Assembly (NCBI RefSeq): GCF_900095865.1
Contig: NZ_FMIZ01000007.1
Location: 434,001 to 498,000 of the forward strand
Length of the DNA: 64,000 nucleotides
Reading direction: 5' to 3'
DNA from: Massilioclostridium coli
GTDB taxonomy: Bacteria > Bacillota > Clostridia > Oscillospirales > Ruminococcaceae
The notes under the pieces are model-generated. The model was given only the letters and a program-made list of their open reading frames with translations. It made no database searches and had not been told where the DNA came from. A program made the position numbers and the translations under genes. Shown in pieces: positions 54,201-63,714 of this stretch (the stretch's first letter is position 1; each line of letters opens with the position of its first letter).

Positions 54201-55138
54201 GTTGTAGCGTTTGGATCAAAGGAGCCATTAGTATAGAAATCGTGATTGTAGATAGGACCGTTTTTATTGTATTCCCAAGTATCATCGGTAGCGATGGTTT
54301 GTTCTGTGCCATCTTCGTATTCAATAACCAATTTACCAATCATCGCCAGGTCAAGATCGCCTTCACCGCCAATAGCAACACCTTTGTAGCCTTTTGCGGA
54401 GATGCTGCTTTTATACCAGCCTCTACCCAGTTCAGCACTCAATACCAAGTCTGTACCAGAGATATAATCGGTTACATCGTAGGTTTGATATTGGATATAG
54501 TTGTTATAGTTTACCCAGCCTGGATCAAATGCGGTTTCGCCTTTTTCACTTTCAACCAATTGGCCGTTGATGTACGCTTTGTAATCACCCAAAGCGGTCA
54601 TGTACAATTTCGCATTTTTGATAGTTTTATCCTGAATGGTCTGTTTTGGGCTACGCATCATTGCTACTGCGTAATCGGTTTCGCCAGGGGATACCCATTT
54701 TGCATCATCCCAGCCGTCTACACCCGTAGAAAAAGTAGTGTCAGCAGTTGCCTGGTTTCCGTAGTTATCCCAAGAGGTAACAGAAACAACATAATCTGTC
54801 TCTGGAGCCAATGGGGTTTTGCTTGCATATTCAACAGCAATACTGTTATCGCTATTTACTTTTCCACTATCCCAAGCCAGATTACCATCTGTATCTTTTA
54901 CTACAATCTGATAAGCAGTTTGTTCTGCGCCAACCAAGTTGGAATCCATTTTCCAACCAAAACGTGGAGCTTCAACATCAATTCCTTCTGGGGAATCCAC
55001 ATATTCAACAGTTAAATCTTTCAGGTTTACGTTTGTATCTGGTGTTGCTGATACATTAATGCTAGCCATTAGTGTTGTCATTGTTAATGAAGTTGCAACC
55101 AGTGCAGATAAAACTTTTGCCCATTTTTTGTTCTTCAT
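51230..55138 (-). CDS. Surface GH78 alpha-L-rhamnosidase with FIVAR repeats
   Basis: A 1302-aa secreted enzyme that should release terminal L-rhamnose. A signal peptide (1-33) ends near VSATP. An N-terminal beta domain (APRFGWKM, then AYQIVV) and a second beta domain carry the family block DYKAYINGQLVESEKGE. Then come a jelly-roll part and the alpha/alpha-barrel catalytic domain. The acid region is TDCPQRNERCGWTGD near residue 573, with Asp and Glu kept, and the base region is SIWERWNS near 860. Three FIVAR repeats (about 1040-1242) precede NAAKTGD, a hydrophobic stretch and RRKK. AAAGGAGG lies 13 nt before ATG; a longer upstream frame lacks a signal peptide. Confidence 0.9.
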   Translation of the reverse strand: MKNKKWAKVLSALVATSLTMTTLMASINVSATPDTNVNLKDLTVEYVDSPEGIDVEAPRFGWKMDSNLVGAEQTAYQIVVKDTDGNLAWDSGKVNSDNSIAVEYASKTPLAPETDYVVSVTSWDNYGNQATADTTFSTGVDGWDDAKWVSPGETDYAVAMMRSPKQTIQDKTIKNAKLYMTALGDYKAYINGQLVESEKGETAFDPGWVNYNNYIQYQTYDVTDYISGTDLVLSAELGRGWYKSSISAKGYKGVAIGGEGDLDLAMIGKLVIEYEDGTEQTIATDDTWEYNKNGPIYNHDFYTNGSFDPNATTDPDNFVDGVKWGGEKYDASKEVPGWNLPSFDTTQSEDWNDVRIITYNGDIISNNGAAVAYYNEENNQYPQTSSFTYKDSEINYSKEEGGTSEHVLGEVVRHNVDLMNEEVTIQPGERLIVNLGQNMAGVLETTMEAEPGTTVVFSHAEMLNDGNKNPDMPRGGSTGPDGTIYTASLRGEKTAVYKFGEEAEVTYRPDFTFFGFQYVQITATKPVTIKNVVGVPITSATKQTGNITTNNADLNQLFSNVLWSQRSNFLSIPTDCPQRNERCGWTGDVQLFAGTGTFNFDSVAFLQNYQAICDDQAASYNDLYTAVMPAQQGYGKNVSSGWSDVGIVLPWTLYQQTGDISIIEESFDQMDAYMDAIGPNGEGYNENWYGDWVSLQACSIQYLNLCYRAYDAQLMAKMAEALGYQEKVDKYNQIFDETKAFFFEKYVAENGDILSATADGKSEGDTYHTEYVDNSQTAISWALKLGFYKDEAHRQYIISKLLESIKNEDGSFRPGYAEDTLAVGFLGLNVILPSLSGNGQREYAYKLLQQNQFPSWLYSVEQGATSIWERWNSYSKENSFMEPGMNSFNHFSFGACLEWMYQEMAGISRDEANPGFKHIDLTPSIDTTGGINDVQASYDSYYGVIESGWTAENGKLTTYNTTVPANTTATLYLPVEASAVENFTNITGIEFTGMTIHNDMEVASFRVAAGSYNFAVNDGVLTVSLADGYVPAVETNKTILNDVIDYADAQMQDEAYQNVIPMVRETFEAALTNAKNVAADITADQDTVNNAWRTLLNEIHKLGFVQGDKASLGSLISAAGSIETNLDRYVEAGKQEFVDALKAARAVYEDDNAMQAEIDTVSSALLDAMMELRFKADKSVLEDVLAEASKLDASAYTAESYSVLEAAVNNANAVLADENATQDDVDLAVNAVRTAIDGLVAVDGTPAETPTDNGNTVDGTQTGQESTTTKANAAKTGDFAPIAGIAALAVAGAALAITRRKK

Positions 55139-55187
55139 AATACAATAATTTCCTCCTTTATGATAGATTACCTTTTGAATAAAGCGA

Positions 55188-55203
55188 ATACCAAAATTGG
55201 TAT
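55188..55203. promoter_or_regulatory. Inverted repeat upstream of the GH78 gene
   Basis: ATACCAA-AA-TTGGTAT has 7-bp arms. It lies 50 nt upstream of the minus-strand GH78 start and near a TATAAT box (55229-55224 on the minus strand) that lacks a good -35. A regulator site is likely. Confidence 0.4.
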
Positions 55204-55501
55204 AAACTGTTTCCCTCCTTCTCATTATATTTGCGGTTTATTTTTTCTCCATTCTTTATGTCCAGCATACTTTTTAACCCCAATACCGAACTTGTGGAGA
55301 GCCATCCGCCTTGATTGCTATTATGCACCATTTCATGCAATTTGTATATTGTCCAGTGGGAAAAAGCTTAACTTTTAGGCAAAAAATCAAGTTAACATTT
55401 GGGTACAACATTATCTTTTTGGATATTTTTTCATAAAAATCTACCATTTTGTGATAATTTATGATAAAATAGATGCAAAAGGAATTTTGGGAGGAAAAGA
55501 T

Positions 55502-57703
55502 ATGTTTAAAGTATTTAAAAAATTATCATTATTGATCGTATTGGTTTTTGTTTTAATTTTTATTGTATCTAATGCGATTATTGATGTTTCTTATTATACT
55601 TATTTTGAACATATGATGGCGGATAAGCTAAGCCAATCGGTTGAGGTTGCAAGTTCTTCTTACACACAAAGCTTTTTTGATACGATTAAAAGGGAAGCTG
55701 TAAAATTAGTAACGGAAGAACCATTAAAAAACTTTTTAGATGGTTCTAATGCTCCAGAAGATACACAGGAATTTTTAACTTACCGTACTGATGTATCTGT
55801 TTCAGAATATATTGAGGTATATTCTGCCCAAAGGGATGAAGCGGTTTTTTACGATGAACAAGGGGATTATTTCGGAACTAGGAACGGCAGTGCGGAAGTG
55901 GACTTTTCAAATAGTGACAGAGTTTTTTCATCAGTAGCGATTCCAAATGCCCAGGGCGAAATGGACCCCAATAATCCATTTCAATATCGTACTTTGATCT
56001 ACCAAAAAATATCGGAGGATGGTTCTTATATCGCTTCTGGATTGTGCGCTCATGTGACAAGAGTCAGTATTTTATCCGGGCTTATCCTTCCAAAAAATAT
56101 CTCTTATACCGATATTCGGAATGGGACAGTAACAAATACTGGAAGTAATATGTATTTAGTGAATTCCGATGGGGTTATTTTATCGGATTACTTTTTACAA
56201 AGCACTGGAAAATCATTAAAGGATTATGACCTGGATGCTCAATTTAAAAATAGTACATTTGATGAGGAAAATAAATACTTTGATTATAATGAGCCATCCC
56301 GCTTGGTTAGTTGTGGATATCAGCCAAAACCGGGGTTATATATTGTAGGGGTAATACAAAAGCAGGATATTATTTCCGCGATTCTTCCAACATTATTGAT
56401 TATTGGCATCTCTATTTTTGTGGTACTGGCGATTTTCTGTACCCTCTGCCTATTGATCTTATACCGTGCGTTTTCCCCGTATGAAAAACTGGTGAAAAAG
56501 GTATCTGAAACCTCGAATTCTCAGCTTGATGGCGCCCAATTATTAGATGAAGCGATTCAAAAAGGATTAAAAGCAAAACAAAAAGCATATGAAATGGCGA
56601 TTTCCGATTATATTTTGGATATCGAAACCGATGTGGATACCATTACAGAATTAGAACAATGCTATATTGGTTCCTATACCCCTATTATTTGCCAAATTGA
56701 TAATTATAATCGGATTTCCTACCATACAAAAGCAACCCATAAATGCCGCGAAGTAATTGAGAGCATTTTTGGATTAATTGGAAAAACATTATGTGTGCAC
56801 TTGGATAAAAACAAACTGTTTTTTATCCTGTGTGGCGATACAACCACAATCGCTCTAAAAGAGGTGTTGACAGATTGCCAAAATGCATTAAAAAATTCCG
56901 AAATTAGTACTTCTTATATTATAGGGCAGACCCAAACGCAGTTAAAGGATATTAAAGACTCCTATGATGAGATGCAAAAAAATATGTTTATGTCAATTTG
57001 TTATGGCCCTGGCAATATCCTTACGGAAATTCAGGAAGTAGATCCAGTAGAGTTCCCAACCAACACAATCTCTGCTTTAATTGGAAGCATAAACACTTGT
57101 GATACCGAAAAGGTTACCAAATTGTTAGACCAAATCTTTGAAGATTTCCAGGGAAAAGTTAGTCCGCTCATCCCCATTTACCTGCTTCAGATTGCCTTGA
57201 ATGTCATCAGTCATATCACTTCGTTTGACAGCAACCAGACCCTTTTTGATTATCAGGATATCCTCAATAAAATAACAGAGGCATCCAGCCTATCGGATGC
57301 TAGGACGGTTCTTTCCCAATTGTGCTTTGATGCTTGTAGCTATTTGGTTTCTTTCCAAAATAAATCCAAAAGCAAACAGGATATTGAACAAAAAATGATT
57401 GACTACTTAAATGAAAATTACAGCAACCCTAACCTTTCCCTTACCTACATTTCCAACATCTTTGGTTATTCCCCAAAATATCTGGGGCGTATTTTCAAAA
57501 ATTATACCAACACCTTCTTTACCCAATATTTAACTACCTTACGTATGGAAAAAGCACGGGATTTAATCTTAAATACCGATTTACCAATTGCGGATATTTT
57601 TGAATCGGTTGGTGTAACTACCTTGCAGCATTTTTACCGGCTGTTTAAAAAGCAGTTTGGAAATTCTCCCGCCGCTATGCGGAAAAACAAACCAAAAGAA
57701 TAA
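55502..57703 (+). CDS. Membrane-spanning AraC-family sensor-regulator
   Basis: A 733-aa one-component regulator. Two transmembrane helices (about 8-30 and 293-322) enclose an extracellular Cache-like sensor. The cytoplasmic middle part (340-620) is variable, and an AraC DNA-binding domain (about 630-730) has LSLTYISNIFGYSPKYLGRI, LPIADIFESVGVTTLQHFY and the tail FGNSPAAMRK. Such proteins, frequent in Paenibacillus and Clostridia, sense outside sugars and switch on polysaccharide genes. It lies between the two GH78 genes, divergent from one and upstream of the other. GGGAGG sets the start at 55502 rather than 55451. Confidence 0.9.
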   Translation: MFKVFKKLSLLIVLVFVLIFIVSNAIIDVSYYTYFEHMMADKLSQSVEVASSSYTQSFFDTIKREAVKLVTEEPLKNFLDGSNAPEDTQEFLTYRTDVSVSEYIEVYSAQRDEAVFYDEQGDYFGTRNGSAEVDFSNSDRVFSSVAIPNAQGEMDPNNPFQYRTLIYQKISEDGSYIASGLCAHVTRVSILSGLILPKNISYTDIRNGTVTNTGSNMYLVNSDGVILSDYFLQSTGKSLKDYDLDAQFKNSTFDEENKYFDYNEPSRLVSCGYQPKPGLYIVGVIQKQDIISAILPTLLIIGISIFVVLAIFCTLCLLILYRAFSPYEKLVKKVSETSNSQLDGAQLLDEAIQKGLKAKQKAYEMAISDYILDIETDVDTITELEQCYIGSYTPIICQIDNYNRISYHTKATHKCREVIESIFGLIGKTLCVHLDKNKLFFILCGDTTTIALKEVLTDCQNALKNSEISTSYIIGQTQTQLKDIKDSYDEMQKNMFMSICYGPGNILTEIQEVDPVEFPTNTISALIGSINTCDTEKVTKLLDQIFEDFQGKVSPLIPIYLLQIALNVISHITSFDSNQTLFDYQDILNKITEASSLSDARTVLSQLCFDACSYLVSFQNKSKSKQDIEQKMIDYLNENYSNPNLSLTYISNIFGYSPKYLGRIFKNYTNTFFTQYLTTLRMEKARDLILNTDLPIADIFESVGVTTLQHFYRLFKKQFGNSPAAMRKNKPKE

Positions 57704-57710
57704 ATTTGTT

Positions 57711-57742
57711 TGCCCAGCTTTTTTGCTGGGCATATCTTTTTT
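57711..57742 (+). terminator. Terminator after the AraC sensor gene
   Basis: TGCCCAGC pairs with GCTGGGCA around TTTTTT, then TATCTTTTTT. Confidence 0.88.
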
Positions 57743-57995
57743 AAAATCATCACAGTTTAGCAATATTGTTTTTTGCTATTCTACACATCCATTATTTCGC
57801 AATGATACAAATTTATCCTTATTTTTTGGTATATTTATGAATATGATTTTTTCTAAAATTTTATTATAATAGTTATTGTATATAGGGTTGTTTTGCCCGA
57901 ATCTAGGATACACAAGGAGGACAATTCATTACAACAAAAAATAATGGTGCTTTCGTGTAGAAAGCCTCTAATATCATCTCATGGAGGTAAAAGAG

Positions 57996-60900
57996 TTGAA
58001 AAGAAACAAAATTTTAGCACTGGTGCTGGCAATCGCAATGGTGTTTACTATGATTATGCCAATCAACAGTTTTGCTGCATCGGAGCAGGAAACACAAATT
58101 GTGGGGATGAAAACCAATGATTTGGAGAATCCCATGGGGATTGATACCCCAAACCCTATTTTTAGTTGGAAAATGAGTTCCACAATCAGAGGACAAAAAC
58201 AAACCGCTTACCAAGTGGTTGTTGCCAAAGACGATAATTTCCAAAATGTTGTTTGGGATTCCCAAAAACAAACAGGAGATGTTTCTATTGGCATTACCTA
58301 TGCAGGGGATCCTCTGGAAGCATACACCACCTATTATTGGAAAGTAACCATCTGGGAGAAAGACGGAAAACAGGTGGTTTCTGATGCTGCTACTTTTGAA
58401 ATGGGCGTGTTAGCAGGTGGATTTGACGATGCGGATTGGATTGTACGTGGTGGAACCTACCCTTACCCAAAAGATTTGGTAACCTTGGATGGAGCGAACT
58501 GGATTTGGGCAGGCAGTACAAAAACTCAGCCAGAAACCGCTTATTTCCGATTCAAATTCCAGCCAGATGCCAATAAAACCCTGGAAAACGCTTATGTTGC
58601 TTTTACTGCTGACGATTATGGCGTTGCCCACTTTAATGGGACACAGATTGCGGATATTCCAAACGAAGGGGATATCTGGAGAACCGGCCGGGTAATCTAT
58701 TTGACCGATATGATCAACCCGAATGGCGAAAATATTTTTACTGCATCTATTGTCAACAAGCAAGTTGGAGATGGCGGTTTGGTTGCTAAAATCGTACTGA
58801 CTTATACCGATGGTACCCATGACATTTTTGTCACAGATGAAACATGGCTGGCTAGTAATTCTACTAATATTACAGAGGATTATACCTCTATTTCTTATGA
58901 TGACAGCGACCGCAATATATGGAAATATCCAAACAGAGCAAATGAAAACGAAGTGGTTCCATATGGAAGCGCTCCATGGTATTCCAATGTTGGCCTTCCA
59001 AACGAAGCAAGTACTTATTCCGGTAAGGTAGCTGCTCCAATTTTCCGGAAACAGTTCGACTTGGATCAAACTGCTGAAAATGTGGTAAACGCACGTATTT
59101 ACGCCACTGCGGCAGGGCTATATGAATTGACCTTTAATGATAAAAAAGCTGGGGATGAAGCGCTTGCCCCTGGATTTACTCAATATGAAGATCATATCAC
59201 TTACCAGGCATATAATGTAACCGACCTTATCAAAGATGGACAAAACACCATCAGCGCTACCATCGGAAAAGGGTGGTACCTTGGTGCCATCGCATATGAA
59301 ATTAAAGGTGTTCAGGAAGCATTTATTGCGAAAATGGTCATTACTTATGCAGATGGTTCCACTCAAACCATTGTAACGGATGATAGTTGGGAATACACCG
59401 ATGATGGTCCAATTTTAAGCAATGATATGTATAACGGCGAGGTATACGATGCTACCAGAACCTTAAAACCATATCATTACAGTAAAGTTGGCACAACCAC
59501 AGCGGAAGCTTTGGGGATTGGCCAGATTATTTCACAGATTTCCGGTTCTGTTAAACCAATGGAAGTTTTAGAACCAGTTGCTGTTACAGAGCCAAAAGAA
59601 GGCCTGCATATTTTTGACTTTGGCCAAAACTTTGCCGGTGTTGTAGAATTAACGGTAAATACTGAGGCTGGCACTCAAATAATGATGCGCCATGCAGAAG
59701 CCCTCAACAATGGGGAACCAAACGCGGATGGCGATCCAGGCACCCTGTACTTGGGAACTCTGAGAAACGCGAAACCAAATGATTACTACACCGCAAAAGG
59801 CGGCGGACCAGAAACATACCGTCCTTCCTTTACCTATCATGGATTCCGGTATGTCGAAATCAGTGGGATTGACCTGGAAGACATTGTTAGCGTAAAAGGG
59901 ATTGTTTTGTACTCTGATATGGAGGATACTGGAAGCTTTGAATCCTCCAATTCACTGGTAAATCGTCTGGAACGGAATGTATACTGGGGACAGCGATCCA
60001 ACTTTTTATCCATTCCAACCGACTGTCCACAACGTGACGAACGTTATGGCTATACTGGCGACTCTCAGGTATTCTCAGATACTTCTGGCTATAACATGGA
60101 TGTAAAAGCATTTTTTGACCAGTACCTTATGTCAGTAAATGACTGTGTATTTGACAATGGAGCATTCCCAAATAGCGCACCTGGCGCACCGCCAAATGAT
60201 AGAAATGACCCTGCTTATAATGGCTGGGCTGATGGCGGCGTTATCATCCCATATAATATGTATATCCGTTATGGGGATGTTGGAATTATCGAACGTTCCT
60301 ATGACAAAATGGTAAATTATATCGAATACCTATATGCAGATAGGGATGAAAACCACCTGCGTACTTCCCAAACCCAATATGGCGACTGGCTTGCTTTGGA
60401 CAAAGAAGAAACACCAGTTGCGTTAACGGATACCGCTTTCTGTGCATACGTTTGTGATTTAATGACAGAGATGGCAACCGCAATTGGCAAAACTGAGGAT
60501 GCAGAACGGTTTGCTGGATACGCACAAGGGTTTAAAGACGCTTGGGCAAAATTCTACTTAAAAGAAAATGGACAAACAATTGTCAACACACAAACCTCTT
60601 ATGTCATTGGCCTTGCATTTGATGTTGTTCCAGATGAGATGAAACAGGCAACAGCGGACCAATTGGCTGCTGTAATCCAAAGCGATAAATACAATGGCAA
60701 AATCTCTACTGGATTTATCTCTACTGGCTTCTTGCTCCCTGTTCTCTGTGAGTATGGCCATGAAGATATTGCCTATTCCTTATTGGAAGATACCGAATTT
60801 CCTTCCTTCCTTTATCCCGTTACCCAAGGGGCTACAACCATCTGGGAACGTTGGGATTCTTATTCCCCAAGCGGTTTTGGGAATCCTACTATGAATTCGT

Positions 60901-63260
60901 TTAACCATTTTGCATTTGGTACAGTTGCCAGATGGCTATACAGTGGCGTGCTAGGTATCACAGTTGATCCAGCATCCCCTGCATACAAACACTTTAGTTT
61001 ACAACCAGTATATGGTGGCAGTATGACCTACGCAAATGGTTCCTACAACTCTCAATATGGTTTGATTGAAAGTGGATGGAAACTGGATGGAAATGACTTT
61101 ACCTACAATGCTATTGTTCCAGCAAATACTACCGCTACCCTTTACTTGCCTTCTGACAAAGCAACCGCAATTTATGAAAGTGGCAAAGATGTTACAAAAG
61201 AGGCAGTAGAAGGAATTGAATATATTGGAACCGAAAACGGAAAAGCAATCTTTGAACTGCAATCTGGTTCTTACAGCTTCTCCAGCACGGTTGTAAATAA
61301 AGCTGAATTGGAAGAAGCGATCAGCAATGCTTCTAATATCAACGAATTCTTCTACACAGCTGATTCTTACCGTGCTTTAACAGAAGCTTTGGCAAAAGCG
61401 CAGGAAGTACAAAATAACAAAGATGCTACCGCGGAACAGGTACAACAAGCAACCGACTTATTAAACAGCGCAATCGAAAATCTGGTTCCTATTGCGCAGG
61501 ACGGAAGCGAGTCCAATCCATATCAAATTAATAGCTTGGATCAATTTAAGCTGTTTGCCAATACAGTAAATTCTGGCGATAGTTTTCAAGATAAATATGT
61601 GGAACTGAATGCGGATATTGATTTATCTGGCATCAATTGGACACCAATTGGCACTAGCAATTCAACTACTTCTGGCGCTGGATTTGCTGGTACCTTTAAC
61701 GGAAACGGCCATGTGGTATCTAATATCACCATCCCAGGTACCTCTAAATACGCAACCTTTGGTTTGTTTGGTACTGTTACAGGTACTGTAAAAAATTTGG
61801 GTGTCGAAAACGTAACCATTACACATGATGGCGTAGCTGACCTTCGTGCGGGAGGTTTGGCAGGTACCCTTTCTGGAGGATTGATTGACAATTCTTATGT
61901 CATCAATGCCAATGTAAGTGTAGGTGGACGTGTAGCCGCTGGATTTTTAGGCTTAAACCGCAATGGTACCATTCAAAATTCCTATGCAAAAGATATTACT
62001 GTTACCGGTGGACGTACTGGCGGATTTGTCAGCGACAATCAGGATGACAGCGGAAACAATAAAGGTACTATTATCAACTGTTACGCAAACACTAGCATTA
62101 CCGCATCCAGCCATACTGGTAATATTGAAAACAGCCGAACCATTGAAAATGAACAATTCATCGATGGAAGCCTAGTTGATTTACTAAACCAGGGTAATCC
62201 AGAAACCGTTTGGGAACAAGGCGAAACCCATCCAGTATTGGTGGTAACCGAAACACCAGAACCACCTGTAGATACGGATAAAACCATCCTGGATAAAGTA
62301 ATCGTAGAAGCAAACCGTCTGAAAGGTACGGATGAATACAACAATGCGATTCCATCAGTGCAACAGAGCTTTGACAAAGCATTGGAAGAAGCACAGAATG
62401 TATATGATAACCCATCTGCAACCCAGGAAGAAGTAAACACTGCATGGCAAACCTTGCTGAAAGAAATCCATAAGCTAGGCTTCCAAAAAGGTGACAAGAC
62501 AGCTTTACAGGAACTGTATAACCAGGTAAAAGACACCGACTTGAGCCAGTACCGTGATGGAGCAGCGAAAGAAAACTTCAAAACAGCATTGGCAAATGCG
62601 GAAACGGTATTGGCAGACGAAGAAGCAATGCAGAAGGAAATTGACAAAGCATACAATGACCTGAAAGCAGCCTATGAGGCATTGGAAAAACTGGCAGACA
62701 AGAGCCAGTTAAAAGAACTGTTAGACGAATGTGCAGGATACCAAAAAGAAGAATACACCCCAGCAACATGGGAAGTATTTGCAGGGATTCAAGAAAAAGC
62801 ACAAGAAGTCTATGAGAATGCCAATGCGAGCCAGGAAGAAGTAAACGCAGCGATCGATGAACTGTTAAGCGGAATGCTGCAATTGAGATTCAAAGCAGAC
62901 AAATCAATTTTGGAAACTGTAATAAAGGTAGCAGGAGAAATTGATGGAAGCATCTACACAGCAGAAAGCTATGGAATACTGCAAGCAGCAGTAACAGAAG
63001 CAAATGAAGTGATGGAGGATGAAAACGCAAGCCAAGAGGAAGTAGATGTAGCAACAACAAGAGTACAAGAAGCAATGAAAGGGTTGGTAACAGTAGAAAC
63101 ACCAGCCGAAAATAATCATGCAGACGGTACACAAACAGGGCAAGAATCTACCACACCAAAAGCAAACGCAGCAAAAACAGGCGATTTTACTCCAATTGCA
63201 GGCTTAGCAGTGATCACTTTAGCTGGTGCAGCATTATTACTTACTCGTAAGAAAAAATAA
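57996..63260 (+). CDS. Large surface GH78 rhamnosidase with GLUG-like and FIVAR repeats
   Basis: A 1754-aa secreted enzyme. A signal peptide (1-30) ends near SFAAS. Beta domains follow (NPIFSWKM, then an extra module near 155-280 with DDYGVAHFNGTQIAD). The GH78 catalytic barrel has TDCPQRDERYGYTGDS near residue 676 and TIWERWDS near 947. A FIVAR-like repeat (1100-1165) leads to a GLUG-like adhesin region (1168-1385), then about four more FIVAR repeats (1425-1700), NAAKTGD, a hydrophobic stretch and RKKK. The start is TTG 57996: the GGAGG site lies 8 nt before it and overlaps an earlier ATG. A TATAAT at 57865-57870 lacks a good -35. Confidence 0.88.
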   Translation: MKRNKILALVLAIAMVFTMIMPINSFAASEQETQIVGMKTNDLENPMGIDTPNPIFSWKMSSTIRGQKQTAYQVVVAKDDNFQNVVWDSQKQTGDVSIGITYAGDPLEAYTTYYWKVTIWEKDGKQVVSDAATFEMGVLAGGFDDADWIVRGGTYPYPKDLVTLDGANWIWAGSTKTQPETAYFRFKFQPDANKTLENAYVAFTADDYGVAHFNGTQIADIPNEGDIWRTGRVIYLTDMINPNGENIFTASIVNKQVGDGGLVAKIVLTYTDGTHDIFVTDETWLASNSTNITEDYTSISYDDSDRNIWKYPNRANENEVVPYGSAPWYSNVGLPNEASTYSGKVAAPIFRKQFDLDQTAENVVNARIYATAAGLYELTFNDKKAGDEALAPGFTQYEDHITYQAYNVTDLIKDGQNTISATIGKGWYLGAIAYEIKGVQEAFIAKMVITYADGSTQTIVTDDSWEYTDDGPILSNDMYNGEVYDATRTLKPYHYSKVGTTTAEALGIGQIISQISGSVKPMEVLEPVAVTEPKEGLHIFDFGQNFAGVVELTVNTEAGTQIMMRHAEALNNGEPNADGDPGTLYLGTLRNAKPNDYYTAKGGGPETYRPSFTYHGFRYVEISGIDLEDIVSVKGIVLYSDMEDTGSFESSNSLVNRLERNVYWGQRSNFLSIPTDCPQRDERYGYTGDSQVFSDTSGYNMDVKAFFDQYLMSVNDCVFDNGAFPNSAPGAPPNDRNDPAYNGWADGGVIIPYNMYIRYGDVGIIERSYDKMVNYIEYLYADRDENHLRTSQTQYGDWLALDKEETPVALTDTAFCAYVCDLMTEMATAIGKTEDAERFAGYAQGFKDAWAKFYLKENGQTIVNTQTSYVIGLAFDVVPDEMKQATADQLAAVIQSDKYNGKISTGFISTGFLLPVLCEYGHEDIAYSLLEDTEFPSFLYPVTQGATTIWERWDSYSPSGFGNPTMNSFNHFAFGTVARWLYSGVLGITVDPASPAYKHFSLQPVYGGSMTYANGSYNSQYGLIESGWKLDGNDFTYNAIVPANTTATLYLPSDKATAIYESGKDVTKEAVEGIEYIGTENGKAIFELQSGSYSFSSTVVNKAELEEAISNASNINEFFYTADSYRALTEALAKAQEVQNNKDATAEQVQQATDLLNSAIENLVPIAQDGSESNPYQINSLDQFKLFANTVNSGDSFQDKYVELNADIDLSGINWTPIGTSNSTTSGAGFAGTFNGNGHVVSNITIPGTSKYATFGLFGTVTGTVKNLGVENVTITHDGVADLRAGGLAGTLSGGLIDNSYVINANVSVGGRVAAGFLGLNRNGTIQNSYAKDITVTGGRTGGFVSDNQDDSGNNKGTIINCYANTSITASSHTGNIENSRTIENEQFIDGSLVDLLNQGNPETVWEQGETHPVLVVTETPEPPVDTDKTILDKVIVEANRLKGTDEYNNAIPSVQQSFDKALEEAQNVYDNPSATQEEVNTAWQTLLKEIHKLGFQKGDKTALQELYNQVKDTDLSQYRDGAAKENFKTALANAETVLADEEAMQKEIDKAYNDLKAAYEALEKLADKSQLKELLDECAGYQKEEYTPATWEVFAGIQEKAQEVYENANASQEEVNAAIDELLSGMLQLRFKADKSILETVIKVAGEIDGSIYTAESYGILQAAVTEANEVMEDENASQEEVDVATTRVQEAMKGLVTVETPAENNHADGTQTGQESTTPKANAAKTGDFTPIAGLAVITLAGAALLLTRKKK

Positions 63261-63301
63261 CGAATCAATAGTTCCTATTCTATTTTTCTTTCGATATTAT
63301 C

Positions 63302-63329
63302 AAAAGGCTGGTTAAAAAACCAGCCTTTT
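63302..63329 (+). terminator. Terminator after the second GH78 gene
   Basis: AAAAGGCTGGTT pairs perfectly with AACCAGCCTTTT around AAAA. It matches the stem at 51157-51187. Confidence 0.9.
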
Positions 63330-63421
63330 GTAATTTTAATCCGATTCATAAAGTTAAAGCAATATATTTGAGAACCTATGCAAAAATACATGGCATCGAT
63401 TGAATAGATGTCGTGTTTACA

Positions 63422-63532
63422 TATGATGTCTTTGGATATGGAAAAAGCGTCATGGAATAATTCTAAGGGAGAGCTTTAAGCAAGCTGAAAAGGACGAAAA
63501 AAGATAGATAAGTTAACATAGTGCTATTTTTG
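63422..63532. repeat. Degenerate dispersed repeat, copy B
   Basis: The second, shorter copy of the repeat at 12731-12876, with the same block order. It lies in an otherwise gene-free AT-rich end region (63330-64000). Confidence 0.5.
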
Positions 63533-63714
63533 AAAGTTTTAAAATTTCTCTCTGATCAAAATATTTTCTAATTTCTTCTGTATTTAATATGATGCTAATT
63601 AAGTTCCTGTTTTTTTAATAGTACTGATACTTACATTTTAATAAAGTAGAGCTGCTCTTCGGAACGTTGTATCATTTGAGAATATAAATCATCAACAGAT
63701 TAAATTGTTTTTTC

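Noticed and set aside
54242-55015. Long open frame (257 codons) on the plus strand
   Set aside because: It lies fully opposite the GH78 gene and has a composition driven by that gene's codon pattern, no ribosome site and no family.
58410-59069. Long open frame (219 codons) on the minus strand
   Set aside because: Antisense shadow of the second GH78 gene; many Ile/Phe/Ser residues mirror its codons and no start signal exists.
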